A stretch of DNA of 64,000 nt, taken from assembly GCF_902506105.1 (NCBI RefSeq), contig NZ_LR733304.1, positions 682,001 to 746,000 on the forward strand. Direction: 5' to 3'. A program made the position numbers and the translations under genes. Under the pieces are notes generated by a model, which was given only the letters and a program-made list of their open reading frames with translations, was not told where the DNA came from and searched no databases. Positions within the stretch are counted from its first letter, which is position 1; every line of letters begins with the position of its first letter. This DNA comes from Aeromicrobium sp. 9AM (GTDB lineage Bacteria > Actinomycetota > Actinomycetes > Propionibacteriales > Nocardioidaceae). Shown here piece after piece: positions 40,521 to 47,936 of this stretch.

Positions 40521-40859
40521 TCACGCCAGCGGGTTCTTCGCCGGGCGCGGCTCCGGTCGGTCGGCGGGCGGTTCGATGCCGAGTTGCTCGCGGGTGTTGA
40601 GCATCCACGACAGGAACGCGGTCACGATCACGCCGGGGACCGCCGTCCACAGCCACCAGGGCGAGTCGATCGACTGGGTGACGGCGCAGATCATTGCCCA
40701 CACGATCAGCTGGATGCCTGTCGTCAGCGCCGTGAGCGCGGCGGCGGCCCAGCGCGCGAATCGGAGCCAGTCGGTCGGCGCCCCGGCCGGGCGGGGGGTC
40801 ATCTGGTTGGGCCAGAACAGGTGGCCGAGGGCCTTGGTCAGTGGGTTGATCTCGTTCAT
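40521..40859 (-). CDS. Small membrane protein with two TM segments
   Basis: 112 residues from ATG 40859, preceded by CAGGAG. Two hydrophobic helices (FARWAAAALTALTTGIQLIVWAMICAV and WWLWTAVPGVIVTAFLSWML) are followed by a Pro-rich cytoplasmic tail. I do not recognise a family; small actinobacterial proteins of this shape (often labelled 2TM domain) are common. It converges on lldD with only one base between the stops. Confidence 0.7.
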   Translation of the reverse strand: MNEINPLTKALGHLFWPNQMTPRPAGAPTDWLRFARWAAAALTALTTGIQLIVWAMICAVTQSIDSPWWLWTAVPGVIVTAFLSWMLNTREQLGIEPPADRPEPRPAKNPLA

Positions 40860-40999
40860 GAGGTGCTCCTGGGTGCGTGGGCTGAAAGCGGGAAGTGATG
40901 TCTTCGACGCTAGTGATCCCGGAGCCACGCAACGATGGGCTCAACCTGCCTCTTGCCGGTGGGCCTGGACCCACCTCGTACGCCGATAGGCTGGCGCAG

Positions 41000-41073
41000 G
41001 CTCCCGTAGCCCAACTGGCAGAGGCAGATGGCTTAAACCCGTCACAGTGTGGGTTCGACCCCCACCGGGAGCA
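41000..41073 (+). tRNA. Class I tRNA-like gene, anticodon UAA (tRNA-Leu-like loop), integration target
   Basis: A canonical 74-base cloverleaf: acceptor GCTCCCG/CGGGAGC, D stem GCC/GGC, anticodon stem GATGG/CCGTC with loop CTTAAAC (anticodon TAA), a 5-base variable region, T stem GTGGG/CCCAC with loop TTCGACC, discriminator A. CCA is not encoded. The anticodon and loop are those of tRNA-Leu(UAA), but leucine tRNAs are class II with a long variable arm, which this lacks. A tyrosine integrase lies 105 bases downstream, the typical attachment-site layout. Decoding function is uncertain. Confidence 0.8.
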
Positions 41074-41146
41074 CGTGGAGCGGTGTCGCATTGTTGCTGC
41101 GATTGCAGTGTTTGTGCGGGACTTGAGGAGCGGCTCAGACCCCGTG

Positions 41147-41166
41147 TGAGCACATTTTGAGCACAT
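41147..41166. repeat. Direct repeat TGAGCACAT x2 near the integrase
   Basis: TGAGCACAT occurs at 41147-41155 and 41158-41166, an 11-base period (one helical turn), between the tRNA gene and the integrase stop. Candidate arm-type integrase binding sites. Confidence 0.45.
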
Positions 41167-41178
41167 AATGCCGGCGCT

Positions 41179-42249
41179 TCATGAGATGTAGGGCGCTGCG
41201 GCGGCATGCAGCGCGATGGCTACGGCGTCGAGATCCTCATCGAACAGGTCGGCGTAGGTGTCGAGTGTCATCGCCGCTGAAGCGTGTCCGAGCATTCGCT
41301 GGACCGCCTTCACGTTCGCGCCAGCCGAGATCGCGAGGGACGCCGCGGTGTGTCTCAGGTCGTGCGGTGTCAGCCGGGGGACACCCGACCGCGCCACGGC
41401 GCCGGCGAACCATCCGCGCGTGTTGTTGTGCATGAAGTTTCCGTCTGGGGCGGGGAAGACCAGCGCCGTGGGCGCCTTGTCCTTGCACGCCTCGCGCAGG
41501 CTTGCTTCGAGCAGCTCGGGAAATGGCACGGTGCGCCGCTCGTGGCTCTTGGGTGTGCCGACGATGAACTTGTGCCCGACCTCGACAGCGTTCTGCTCGA
41601 CGCTGAGGCGACGTCGTGCGAGGTCGATGTCCTTCGTCCTGAGGGCAGCCATCTCGCCCCACCGGAGACCGCAGTAGGCCATCACCAGAACGACCGGGGC
41701 GTACTGGCCGGCCTCGCGAGCAAGTGCCTGGACCTGCGGGTGCGTCAGGTACGACCGGGGCTTCTTGACCTTCCGCGGCGTCTTGACGCCGGTTGCCGGG
41801 CTGGCAAACAGACGACGGTCTCGCACCGCCTCGTCGAGCATCCCCGTGAGTACCGCCAATGCCCGTTGCACGGTCGTGGCACCGCGAGTCTCGCTCATCG
41901 TCGAGACCCAGTCCTGTACCTCCGTGTGTGTGATGTCGCTGAGGCGATGCCCGGCCCAGGTCGGCTCGACATGAACACGCCACGCGATTTCGAGCGGGCG
42001 GTACGAAGACGGCTTGAGATGGGTCTGACGGGACAGCCACGCCGGCCCGAGCTCGCCGACACTCACCCGCGCGGAGCGCGGGTCGATGTACTGTCCGCGA
42101 TCCTTCGCGACCTCGATCTCCGAGGCGAACCGCTCGGCGTCTCGCTTCGTGCGAAATCCTCGCTTCGTTGTCTGTCGCCGGTTCGGCTTCCGATAGCGGA
42201 CCATGTAGCGCCTACCGCTGGACGTCTCGTACGACTCGATGGTCGCCAT
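41179..42249 (-). CDS. int: Tyrosine-recombinase integrase
   Basis: 356 residues. An AP2-like arm-binding N-terminus (GRRYMVRYRKPNRRQTTKRGFRTKRDAERFASEIE), a core-binding SAM-like domain (about 65-150) and the catalytic domain with Arg in CGLRWGEM, HDLRH, the second His in LGHASAAMT and the Tyr in LDTYADLFDED. All catalytic residues are present, so it should be active. Its 3' end faces the tRNA gene, as usual for islands integrated at tRNA genes. Confidence 0.95.
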   Translation of the reverse strand: MATIESYETSSGRRYMVRYRKPNRRQTTKRGFRTKRDAERFASEIEVAKDRGQYIDPRSARVSVGELGPAWLSRQTHLKPSSYRPLEIAWRVHVEPTWAGHRLSDITHTEVQDWVSTMSETRGATTVQRALAVLTGMLDEAVRDRRLFASPATGVKTPRKVKKPRSYLTHPQVQALAREAGQYAPVVLVMAYCGLRWGEMAALRTKDIDLARRRLSVEQNAVEVGHKFIVGTPKSHERRTVPFPELLEASLREACKDKAPTALVFPAPDGNFMHNNTRGWFAGAVARSGVPRLTPHDLRHTAASLAISAGANVKAVQRMLGHASAAMTLDTYADLFDEDLDAVAIALHAAAAPYIS

Positions 42250-42367
42250 AGTTGATCACCGCCTCACCGTTCGGCCTATCGCGGTCAGCGAATTCGGCGC
42301 CAGCGCGCGCCACGGAGTTGTGGACAAGCTCGATGGCTCGAGGCAGGTGTGGACGGCCGCCTTCTGC

Positions 42368-42562
42368 TCATGTTCGAACTCGTCGTTGCCCGTCGAGCCA
42401 GGTCCGTACGTCCGACAGCGAGTACCTCACCCGCGTGCCGACCTTCACGTACTCCGGCCCGGTCCCGAGGTAGCGCATCTGCGCCAACTGCCCTGTTGTC
42501 ACCGAGAGCAACTCGGCGAGATCCTCAGGCGCAACGAGGCGCTCCATCACCTGATCAGTCAT
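42368..42562 (-). CDS. xis: Excisionase/AlpA-like MerR-type HTH protein
   Basis: 64 residues: LVAPEDLAELLSVTTGQLAQMRYLGTGPEYVKVGTRVRYSLSDVRTWLDGQ is the helix-turn-helix of phage and island excisionases (YLGTGPxYxKxGxRVRY is the typical wing). It starts at ATG 42562 (or ATG 42547) and is followed by int on the same strand, so the two are probably cotranscribed and control excision. Confidence 0.85.
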   Translation of the reverse strand: MTDQVMERLVAPEDLAELLSVTTGQLAQMRYLGTGPEYVKVGTRVRYSLSDVRTWLDGQRRVRT

Positions 42563-42627
42563 TTGCTTCCTCCGTATCCGTTGGCATCACACCCACCTAA
42601 GGCCGCTCGGGTGCGCTCGAAGGGCCA

Positions 42628-42700
42628 GGGAACGTTCAAGAATCGGGGGAACGTTGAGGGGGACGTTCGGGTTGCCGCGGGGGAACGTTGGGGGAACGCG
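42628..42700. repeat. Cluster of GGGGAACGTT repeats
   Basis: Four copies of (G)GGGAACGTT or GGGGGACGTT (42628-42636, 42645-42655, 42658-42667, 42679-42689) and a fifth degenerate one (GGGGGAACGCG, 42690-42700) lie in one orientation in the divergent gap between xis and the PemK-like gene. Candidate binding sites for an element regulator or excisionase. GGAAC is also the -35 core of many ECF promoters. Nothing else is seen in 42701-42829. Confidence 0.7.
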
Positions 42701-42829
42701 TCCTCTCGCTGGTCGATCCGGTGACGAGTGCCGACTCGCGCCTGAGCGACGACCAGATCGTCGGACCCGGCGATAAGGTTGGACGTACGCGCGGAACCGT
42801 CACCGACGAGCAGAAAGGGTCCCAGTCAG

Positions 42830-43171
42830 TTGAGCCTCGATGATCAGCTGACTCCGGGGTCTGTGTGGTTCGTGTCCTCGTATCTGTTGTCCGGTGGTGA
42901 CGTGAAGGATGATCGTCCGGTCGTCATCGTGCAGAGTCCGCGGTCGGGCATCACCATCGTCATCGTGTGGGCTCGTACCACCGACACGACGATGAAGGGC
43001 ATCCTGACGCCTGCGGGGGTGCTGACCGGTCTGAACAAGGAGGGCGTCTTCGCGCCGCGGCACCAGCACTCCATGGACATCTCGCGTCTGCGCGAACCCG
43101 TGTGCCGGTACTTGGGCCATTTGCCCGAGCCTTATCTGTCCGCTGTGTTGAACGAGTGGGAGAGTCGCTGA
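42830..43171 (+). CDS. PemK/MazF-like small protein
   Basis: 113 residues from TTG 42830, with GAAAGGG upstream. Order of motifs fits a PemK/MazF SH3-like barrel: LTPGSVWFVSSY at the start, DDRPVVIVQSPRSGITIVIVWARTTD, GVFAPRHQHSMDISRL and a C-terminal helix (LPEPYLSAVLNEWESR). MazF toxins are ribonucleases. No antitoxin of usual type is adjacent; instead the stop overlaps the next gene (TGATG). A non-toxic structural role in the cassette is possible. Confidence 0.55.
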   Translation: MSLDDQLTPGSVWFVSSYLLSGGDVKDDRPVVIVQSPRSGITIVIVWARTTDTTMKGILTPAGVLTGLNKEGVFAPRHQHSMDISRLREPVCRYLGHLPEPYLSAVLNEWESR

Positions 43172-44148
43172 TGAGCGCCTTCGATGAGCTTCAGCAGACC
43201 GGGATGGCCGGTGAGCAGACATTCGAGATGCTGCTCGGCGTGACTCGCCAGACAGTCAAGGCCAGGAACTACCCGGCCCCCGACGGCAAGGCGTTCTGGG
43301 ACCAGGACGACCTAGCCGAGCTCGCGCACGAGATGGTGCTGGCGTGCTCGGACGGACAGTCGTTCGTCGACACGGTCCTGGCCGCATCAACCGATGACGA
43401 CTCGTTGCGCGCAGTGGTCGCCCACCGGGTAGGCGTTGCTTTCGCTGAGCGCGCACGCGACACGGACACCGGGCACCTAGTCGGGCGCATCCGTAAACTC
43501 CTGCGAGCGAACACGACCGACTTCAACGAGGTACGACCCTCGTTCTGGTCCCCGGCCGGTGCCGGCGTGACCACTGAAGCTGACACCTCTCGTGAGGACC
43601 TCCTTCGTGCGGCCTTCGCTGTCCCAGGCGTGAAACTGACCAGGTGGAATGCCGAAGCCGAACGCCGGTCCCCGTTCGCGTCCAAGGCCGACCTGGAACG
43701 CCTCGTTCTCGCCATCCTTCGCGCGGCCGGTGCTCCCGTGCATGAACGCGAACTCATCAAGGTCTTGGCCGACTACTTCGGACTGCGACCGAACAGCGTG
43801 GACATCGACGATGTCACCGACTTCTCCTTCCAGGACGACGGCCAGTCTCCTGCGCAGGAGGTCGAGAACAGTCAGTACGCGGACATGATCTGGGAACAGC
43901 TCACCGCTGATGAGCGCACGGTCCTGCCCTGGCTCGATGACTCCGTGACCGACATGGCCGATGGCCTGGGCATCGGGCGCACGCGCGCTCACAACATTCG
44001 GGCCAGCGCACGAGTCGTCGTCGCTCGCGCTCTCGGGATTGACGCTGAGGGGAACGCTCAACACGTCACTGTTGGTGACGCGTTTGTCATCGTGCAGATG
44101 CTTCAGGAACGCGCAGCCGACGCCGCAAGCGCCGATGGGGAGGCATAA
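43171..44148 (+). CDS. Sigma-70-region-4-like helix-turn-helix protein of the cassette
   Basis: 325 residues, unknown family. The C-terminal third resembles sigma region 4: WEQLTADERTVLPWLDDSVTDMADGLGIGRTRAHNIRASARVVVARALG (about 253-301), a D-E-R/L then two-helix pattern. The N-terminal part (MLLGVTRQTVKARNYPAPDGKAFWDQDDLAELAHEMV) may be a second DNA-binding region and the middle is acidic. Coupled by TGATG to the preceding gene and followed two bases later by a small ORF. It is a candidate regulator and possible substrate of the ImmA-like protease downstream. Confidence 0.65.
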   Translation: MSAFDELQQTGMAGEQTFEMLLGVTRQTVKARNYPAPDGKAFWDQDDLAELAHEMVLACSDGQSFVDTVLAASTDDDSLRAVVAHRVGVAFAERARDTDTGHLVGRIRKLLRANTTDFNEVRPSFWSPAGAGVTTEADTSREDLLRAAFAVPGVKLTRWNAEAERRSPFASKADLERLVLAILRAAGAPVHERELIKVLADYFGLRPNSVDIDDVTDFSFQDDGQSPAQEVENSQYADMIWEQLTADERTVLPWLDDSVTDMADGLGIGRTRAHNIRASARVVVARALGIDAEGNAQHVTVGDAFVIVQMLQERAADAASADGEA

Positions 44149-44150
44149 TC

Positions 44151-44273
44151 ATGACTGAGGCCACAAGAACGATGTGCCTCGTTGGCGCGACATATACAGG
44201 TATGACTGTGTTACGGACTGAATTTGGACACGCGGCGACCCCTTCTGCACGAGTGTGGAGAAAGACCACTTGA
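44151..44273 (+). CDS. Possible 40-residue small ORF bridging two cassette genes
   Basis: ATG at 44151 lies two bases after the TAA of the sigma-like gene; the ORF fills the whole gap and its TGA overlaps the next ATG as TGATG, the same junction as at 43169-43173. The peptide (MTEATRTMCLVGATYTGMTV at the start) has no recognised domain. It contains a TTA codon at 44211 and AGA codons, rare here. The geometry suggests a translated, coupled ORF, but length and codon use leave doubt. Confidence 0.4.
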   Translation: MTEATRTMCLVGATYTGMTVLRTEFGHAATPSARVWRKTT

Positions 44274-45232
44274 TGGAACAAACGCCCGACGCACTGGCGC
44301 GGCTTGCCGCGACGCTGTCTGCGGCGCAACCATCTGTCGTCGCACAAGCGATGCGTGCTTCGGCCGCGATGTTCGAGGAAGGGGTCGCGCCCGAACCGCA
44401 AGAAGGTCAGTGCTGGCGGTTGCGATGGAACGACCGGGTCGTCCTCGCAGTCATCAGTCGAGTACACGACGACTACCTGCTTGTGATGCCGGTAGACCTT
44501 TCCCCCGACGCAGCCGATGAAACAGCGCTCGTTGTTCCGGGAACGTCGGCCGGGCTGGCAGATGACGTCACCGTATTTGCGATGCTCGAGACCGGTGTCG
44601 GGCCATGGACTCTTGAGCTTTTGGTCGCGGATCTCGTTGGCTCATCAGGCGCAGCAGCTTTGCGAAGATGGCTCAAAGGAAGTGACAGCGAGCTTCCCGC
44701 CGGCTGGCGTCAAGGCACCCCCACCCAGCACGACGCTCATCCTCGTCGCGCGAACCGCCACGACATTAGCGCCACCATCTGTGCCCTCGGGGACGCAGAC
44801 TGGCTTGACTCCGCATGGACACGAAACCCGGACACGACTTCGAGCGTCCCATCAGGCATCACCGTCGAGCACCTTGAAGCCGCTTGGAAAGTACTCGGAG
44901 GCCCCAAACAGCGAAGCAACAGCATCGTGCGGGGCAAGGTTGAACCCAGCCCTGAAGAACGACAGAAGCTTGCTGATGCCGGACTGAGCGTGGCCTCCCA
45001 AGCGCCTCAGGCGGACGTCATCCACTTCCTTGACATGGTCGAAGCCAAGGCCCCGGTGGTGTTCATTTCGTCAAAGTTCGGTCGCGACGAGGGCGAGTTG
45101 AGGCGCGACTTGGCTGCCATGTCCATACCGGTGGCCGCTCGAGCAGATGTCGCAGCACAGAAGGACCGCTCAGCACAGGTGCTTCTTGTCGAAGAGGAAC
45201 TTCGTCGTCTTGTCGCGCAGGCGCAGGAGTGA
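44273..45232 (+). CDS. Unknown cassette protein
   Basis: 319 residues from ATG 44273 (GTG 44255 possible). I do not recognise the family. Residues about 45-130 (EGQCWRLRWNDRVVLAVISRVHDDYLLVMPVDL) could be another small beta-barrel of PemK type; the middle is polar, and the C-terminal 90 residues are helical and charged (SPEERQKLADAGLSVASQ, KDRSAQVLLVEEELRRLVAQAQE). It lies between the small ORF and the ImmA-like gene, three bases from the latter, so it belongs to the same transcript. Confidence 0.6.
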   Translation: MEQTPDALARLAATLSAAQPSVVAQAMRASAAMFEEGVAPEPQEGQCWRLRWNDRVVLAVISRVHDDYLLVMPVDLSPDAADETALVVPGTSAGLADDVTVFAMLETGVGPWTLELLVADLVGSSGAAALRRWLKGSDSELPAGWRQGTPTQHDAHPRRANRHDISATICALGDADWLDSAWTRNPDTTSSVPSGITVEHLEAAWKVLGGPKQRSNSIVRGKVEPSPEERQKLADAGLSVASQAPQADVIHFLDMVEAKAPVVFISSKFGRDEGELRRDLAAMSIPVAARADVAAQKDRSAQVLLVEEELRRLVAQAQE

Positions 45233-45235
45233 CTC

Positions 45236-46300
45236 ATGCCCGACGTACCAGCTTGGCTCTCCACGAAGTTTGACGCCAAGACTGTAGCCAAACGAGCCGC
45301 CGAGTTCGTGGGGAATATGGATGCGCGTCATCCGGGACTCGTTGAGACTCTGCGAGACGATCCGCTCGAGGCGCTCGCGCAGTTTGGTGAAGTCACGTTC
45401 ACCTTGAGCGCTCATCAGCAGAGCGGTAAGTGCAGCGTGCTCGGCAGCTACACCACGTTCACAGATCCGCCGACCATCTCGGTCACCCGCCGAGGGCAGG
45501 GCCAGACATGGTTTTCCGCTCTGCACGAACTCGGGCACCACGAGCAGCAAGGCGATTTTGCCTGGACGGTTGCTTTGGACACCATCGACGACGAGCGTCG
45601 GCGAGGCAGGCTCGAAGAGCAGATCTGTGAAGCTTTCGCGGCCGAGATACTCCTGGGTGCCGATGTGGTGGACGAAATCATCGGAGACGACATCCCGACG
45701 GCCAAGTCGATCGCAGATCTTCACCACGCGACTGGCGCGAGCCGGGCCGCATGTGCGGTGCGCGTCCTGCAGCTCTTGCGGGCCGAAGGACTGGTCATGG
45801 TGGCAACCCTCGAGGGCGAGGTCCTGTTCTCCACCGGGTCGGGCGACGTCTTCGCCCCCAAGAAGGGCACCGTTCAGCCACCGGACTCGGTTGTCGCGAG
45901 GGCAGCTGACGCGGGGACGAGCAGTTCGCGCGACGCGTCCGTCATGTACGGCACCGGCCGACAGCAGCATGGGTTCGCCGCAGACGCCGTCAGAGACGAC
46001 GACTACGTCTACGCGGTGTTCACTGCCGGCAAGCCCGGCTGGGTGACCGGCTTCTACGCATCCAAGAACTTATACTGGGGCTCCGCGGAGCACGACTGTC
46101 GATGCGGTGCGACGTTCACCCGCGGCGCCGAGGCGTATTGCGAGACGTGCAACCGCGGAGACACGTGCCCCGAGTGCGGAGTGTGTGCTTGCGCGCCGGA
46201 ACCGGTCCGGGACCTCACATGCACTGACTGCTTCATGGTGTGGCCAACCAGCCACTACCTGCCGGGAGGAACGGTCTGCCAAGGCTGCCGCGAGGACTAG
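45236..46300 (+). CDS. ImmA/IrrE-family metallopeptidase with C-terminal zinc-ribbon tail
   Basis: 354 residues after a good AGGAG site. The IrrE/ImmA zinc site HELGHHEQQ (about residue 99) and a downstream EEQICEAFAAEILL supply the metal ligands. The C-terminal 65 residues hold twelve cysteines in CxC/CxxC pairs (CRCG, CETC, CPECGVCAC, CTDC, CQGC), a treble-clef or ribbon array not usual for ImmA. ImmA proteases cleave HTH repressors of mobile elements; IrrE cleaves DdrO on DNA damage. Codon 46070-46072 is TTA. Last gene of the cassette. Confidence 0.85.
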   Translation: MPDVPAWLSTKFDAKTVAKRAAEFVGNMDARHPGLVETLRDDPLEALAQFGEVTFTLSAHQQSGKCSVLGSYTTFTDPPTISVTRRGQGQTWFSALHELGHHEQQGDFAWTVALDTIDDERRRGRLEEQICEAFAAEILLGADVVDEIIGDDIPTAKSIADLHHATGASRAACAVRVLQLLRAEGLVMVATLEGEVLFSTGSGDVFAPKKGTVQPPDSVVARAADAGTSSSRDASVMYGTGRQQHGFAADAVRDDDYVYAVFTAGKPGWVTGFYASKNLYWGSAEHDCRCGATFTRGAEAYCETCNRGDTCPECGVCACAPEPVRDLTCTDCFMVWPTSHYLPGGTVCQGCRED

Positions 46301-46440
46301 TAGAGGTCCGCTTCTTCTGACGTACCGACACTGAGCTTTGTGGCGCTTGCCGCTCCGTCACCCACGAGCCGCGGTGCAACGGTGTGCCGAGCGGCGGCGC
46401 GCAGGGTTCGTCAAGAGTCAGTAGTCGGACTTCAGCGAAG

Positions 46441-46471
46441 CAGGTGGGCACGCCCGCGCGCACCCCACCTG
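46441..46471. terminator. Hairpin between convergent cassette and hypothetical gene
   Basis: CAGGTGGG (46441-46448) pairs perfectly with CCCACCTG (46464-46471). It lies in the 184-base gap between the ImmA-like gene and a convergent gene, a suitable place for a terminator. No gene is seen in the gap. Confidence 0.55.
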
Positions 46472-46484
46472 TCCAGCAACCAGG

Positions 46485-47021
46485 TCAGACTCGCTGGATG
46501 CTGTGGTGACAGTTCGGCTGGTATGGGATAGCGAACACGTTCGTGCGCGTGGGCCAGTACCGGGCACGGTGACCCTCGTACATAACTTGAGTCTCCACGA
46601 CTTGCCCGTCGTGCACGTCGCAGCCAGCCACCGACCACTTCGGCATCCCGGCCCGGTACACGCGGACAGTCACAATGCCTTCGGTGAGCAGCATCGCCGA
46701 CAGGCCGCGCACGTACCAAGTGTTGAACTCCGACATCGCCATCGTCTGCGCCGCCGAGCGCACGTTCACGGACTTCACCCCCGAGCGTGCGGATGCGGAC
46801 ATCTCGAAGCCCACGATGAGTCCGTCTTCCAGGAGCGCTTCCATCAGCCACTCGTCGTCGTGGTTGCTGATGGCTTCCCTGAGGAGGTCCGGCCAGCGGT
46901 CACGACCGGCCGGGGTCAGGCGGGCGGGGTAGAACGGGGTGGCGCCAGCGAGTTCGGCCTCGAACTCGGCCAGCATGCTCGCCCGCACGTCGGGTGTCAG
47001 TTCAGTCAGATTCAGTAGCAT
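46485..47021 (-). CDS. Hypothetical protein
   Basis: 178 residues from ATG 47021, with GAAGGAAC upstream. I do not recognise the family. The N-terminal half (DVRASMLAEFEAELAGATPFYPARLTPAGRDRWPDLLREAI) is helical; the second half is beta-rich (VTVRVYRAGMPKWSVAGCDVHDGQVVETQVMYEGHRARYWPTRTNVFAIPY). Soluble, no signal. A terminator separates it from the small gene upstream. Confidence 0.65.
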   Translation of the reverse strand: MLLNLTELTPDVRASMLAEFEAELAGATPFYPARLTPAGRDRWPDLLREAISNHDDEWLMEALLEDGLIVGFEMSASARSGVKSVNVRSAAQTMAMSEFNTWYVRGLSAMLLTEGIVTVRVYRAGMPKWSVAGCDVHDGQVVETQVMYEGHRARYWPTRTNVFAIPYQPNCHHSIQRV

Positions 47022-47048
47022 AAGTGTTCCTTCTCTGCGTCGAGGAAA

Positions 47049-47091
47049 GACGCCAGGGCCGCAGCGCCCTTGAGGCTGCGACCCTGACGCC
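47049..47091 (-). terminator. Strong terminator hairpin after the 44-residue gene
   Basis: Arms 47049-47065 and 47075-47091 pair over 17 bases including wobbles; on the minus strand the stem is followed by TTTCC. It begins two bases after the stop of the small basic protein gene. Confidence 0.75.
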
Positions 47092-47093
47092 TT

Positions 47094-47228
47094 TCACTTC
47101 TGGCGCTTTGAGGCCTGCGCGAGCGCCGACCCGGCCGCCGTCTTGGACGCCTTGCCGGTCCGTCCGTCTCGGAGGACCTTCGATGCAGCCTTCGCGGCCG
47201 CCTGACTCGTTTCCTTGCGGTTCGCCAC
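47094..47228 (-). CDS. Small basic alanine/lysine/serine-rich protein (44 residues)
   Basis: GTG 47228 follows a perfect GAAGGAG six bases upstream, and a terminator follows the stop, so this short gene is well supported although small. The protein (MANRKETSQAAAKAASKVLR, then GRTGKASKTAAGSALAQ) is very basic and low-complexity. Similar short AxKAASxxLRD/SKxAAGSALAQ proteins are widespread in bacteria, often near mobile or defence genes; their role is unknown. Confidence 0.75.
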   Translation of the reverse strand: MANRKETSQAAAKAASKVLRDGRTGKASKTAAGSALAQASKRQK

Positions 47229-47528
47229 TGTGGGCTCCTTCGTGTTGAGGTTGCTTACACAAGGACCTGTCGGGCCAACGCACGAAATCGTTCACGCTGT
47301 GCTTGGTTTGCAATCGTGTTGAGTGAGCCATAGATTTTTGCATCGCGGCGAGAGCATCCCGATGTGCAGCTTCTGTCCCTCTCGCACTTCCGAAGAGGCG
47401 AGGCGCGGCTTGCTGGTCGCAGAGTTACGGCGACACGGCAGCACAACAACGTCGCGATGAAAGTAATGCCGCCAGTACGACATGTCATAGGGGGCGGAAT
47501 GCTCTCGACTCAAGCGCCACTCGGCGGC
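47229..47528. other. 300-base stretch without a convincing gene, low GC for this genome
   Basis: Short open frames exist on the minus strand (for example 47292-47513) but none has a ribosome site or recognisable motif. The stretch holds the promoter region of the 44-residue gene and DNA clearly poorer in GC than the flanks. Confidence 0.5.
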
Positions 47529-47936
47529 CTACTGGCGTCGGTCGAACGGCGTGAATAGGGCGTCCATGAGTCCGTTGCGTATGGCGTTGTAGGTCGACTC
47601 CCATTTGGGATCTGACTGCAAGGTTCGCTCGCGACCGAGTCTCGCCAGTTCGTAGACCACGCGTCGGCATCCAGCTGGTGAGGCCAACGTTCTGTCGACG
47701 CAGGTGCCGATTTGGTGCTCGTGAGTCTCCACGCGCTCCACAACTTCGACTGCGATAGCGCCATGCGCGGCCGCGCGGCGTTCCTCGTACGCGGCTCTTC
47801 GGCATGCCTGCGAGCACCAGATCGGTGGTCGTCCGGTCGACTTCCTCTGCACACCTTTGCCGCATCGGGGGCATGTTCCCCCTTCGAGCTCTCGGTGGTT
47901 CTCCTCGCGCTTTTCGCGGTGATTGTCTGTACTCAT
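47529..47936 (-). CDS. Hypothetical protein with a CxxC...CxxxC zinc-finger-like motif
   Basis: 135 residues from ATG 47936, after a GGGGG-containing leader. The motif CPRCGKGVQRKSTGRPPIWCSQACRRAAYEERR (residues 22-54) is a small zinc finger of the type seen in short mobile-element proteins. The C-terminal half (VYELARLGRERTLQSDPKWESTYNAIRNGLMDALF) is helical. The frame is open further upstream to 48302 but the extra sequence looks non-coding. Confidence 0.55.
   Translation of the reverse strand: MSTDNHREKREENHRELEGGTCPRCGKGVQRKSTGRPPIWCSQACRRAAYEERRAAAHGAIAVEVVERVETHEHQIGTCVDRTLASPAGCRRVVYELARLGRERTLQSDPKWESTYNAIRNGLMDALFTPFDRRQ

Noticed and set aside
42628..42700. Possible CRISPR array
   Set aside because: The units are only about 10 bases, spacing is irregular (2 to 11 bases) and no cas genes are near. 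It is better read as a protein-binding repeat cluster.
42830..43171. Classical type II toxin-antitoxin pair with the next gene
   Set aside because: The downstream protein is 325 residues with a sigma-like C-terminus, unlike any MazE/PemI antitoxin, and the coupling extends over the whole cassette. A simple TA label would be misleading.
47255..47513. Short minus-strand ORFs in the 300-base gap
   Set aside because: Two overlapping frames of similar length exist, neither with a ribosome site nor any recognisable pattern.
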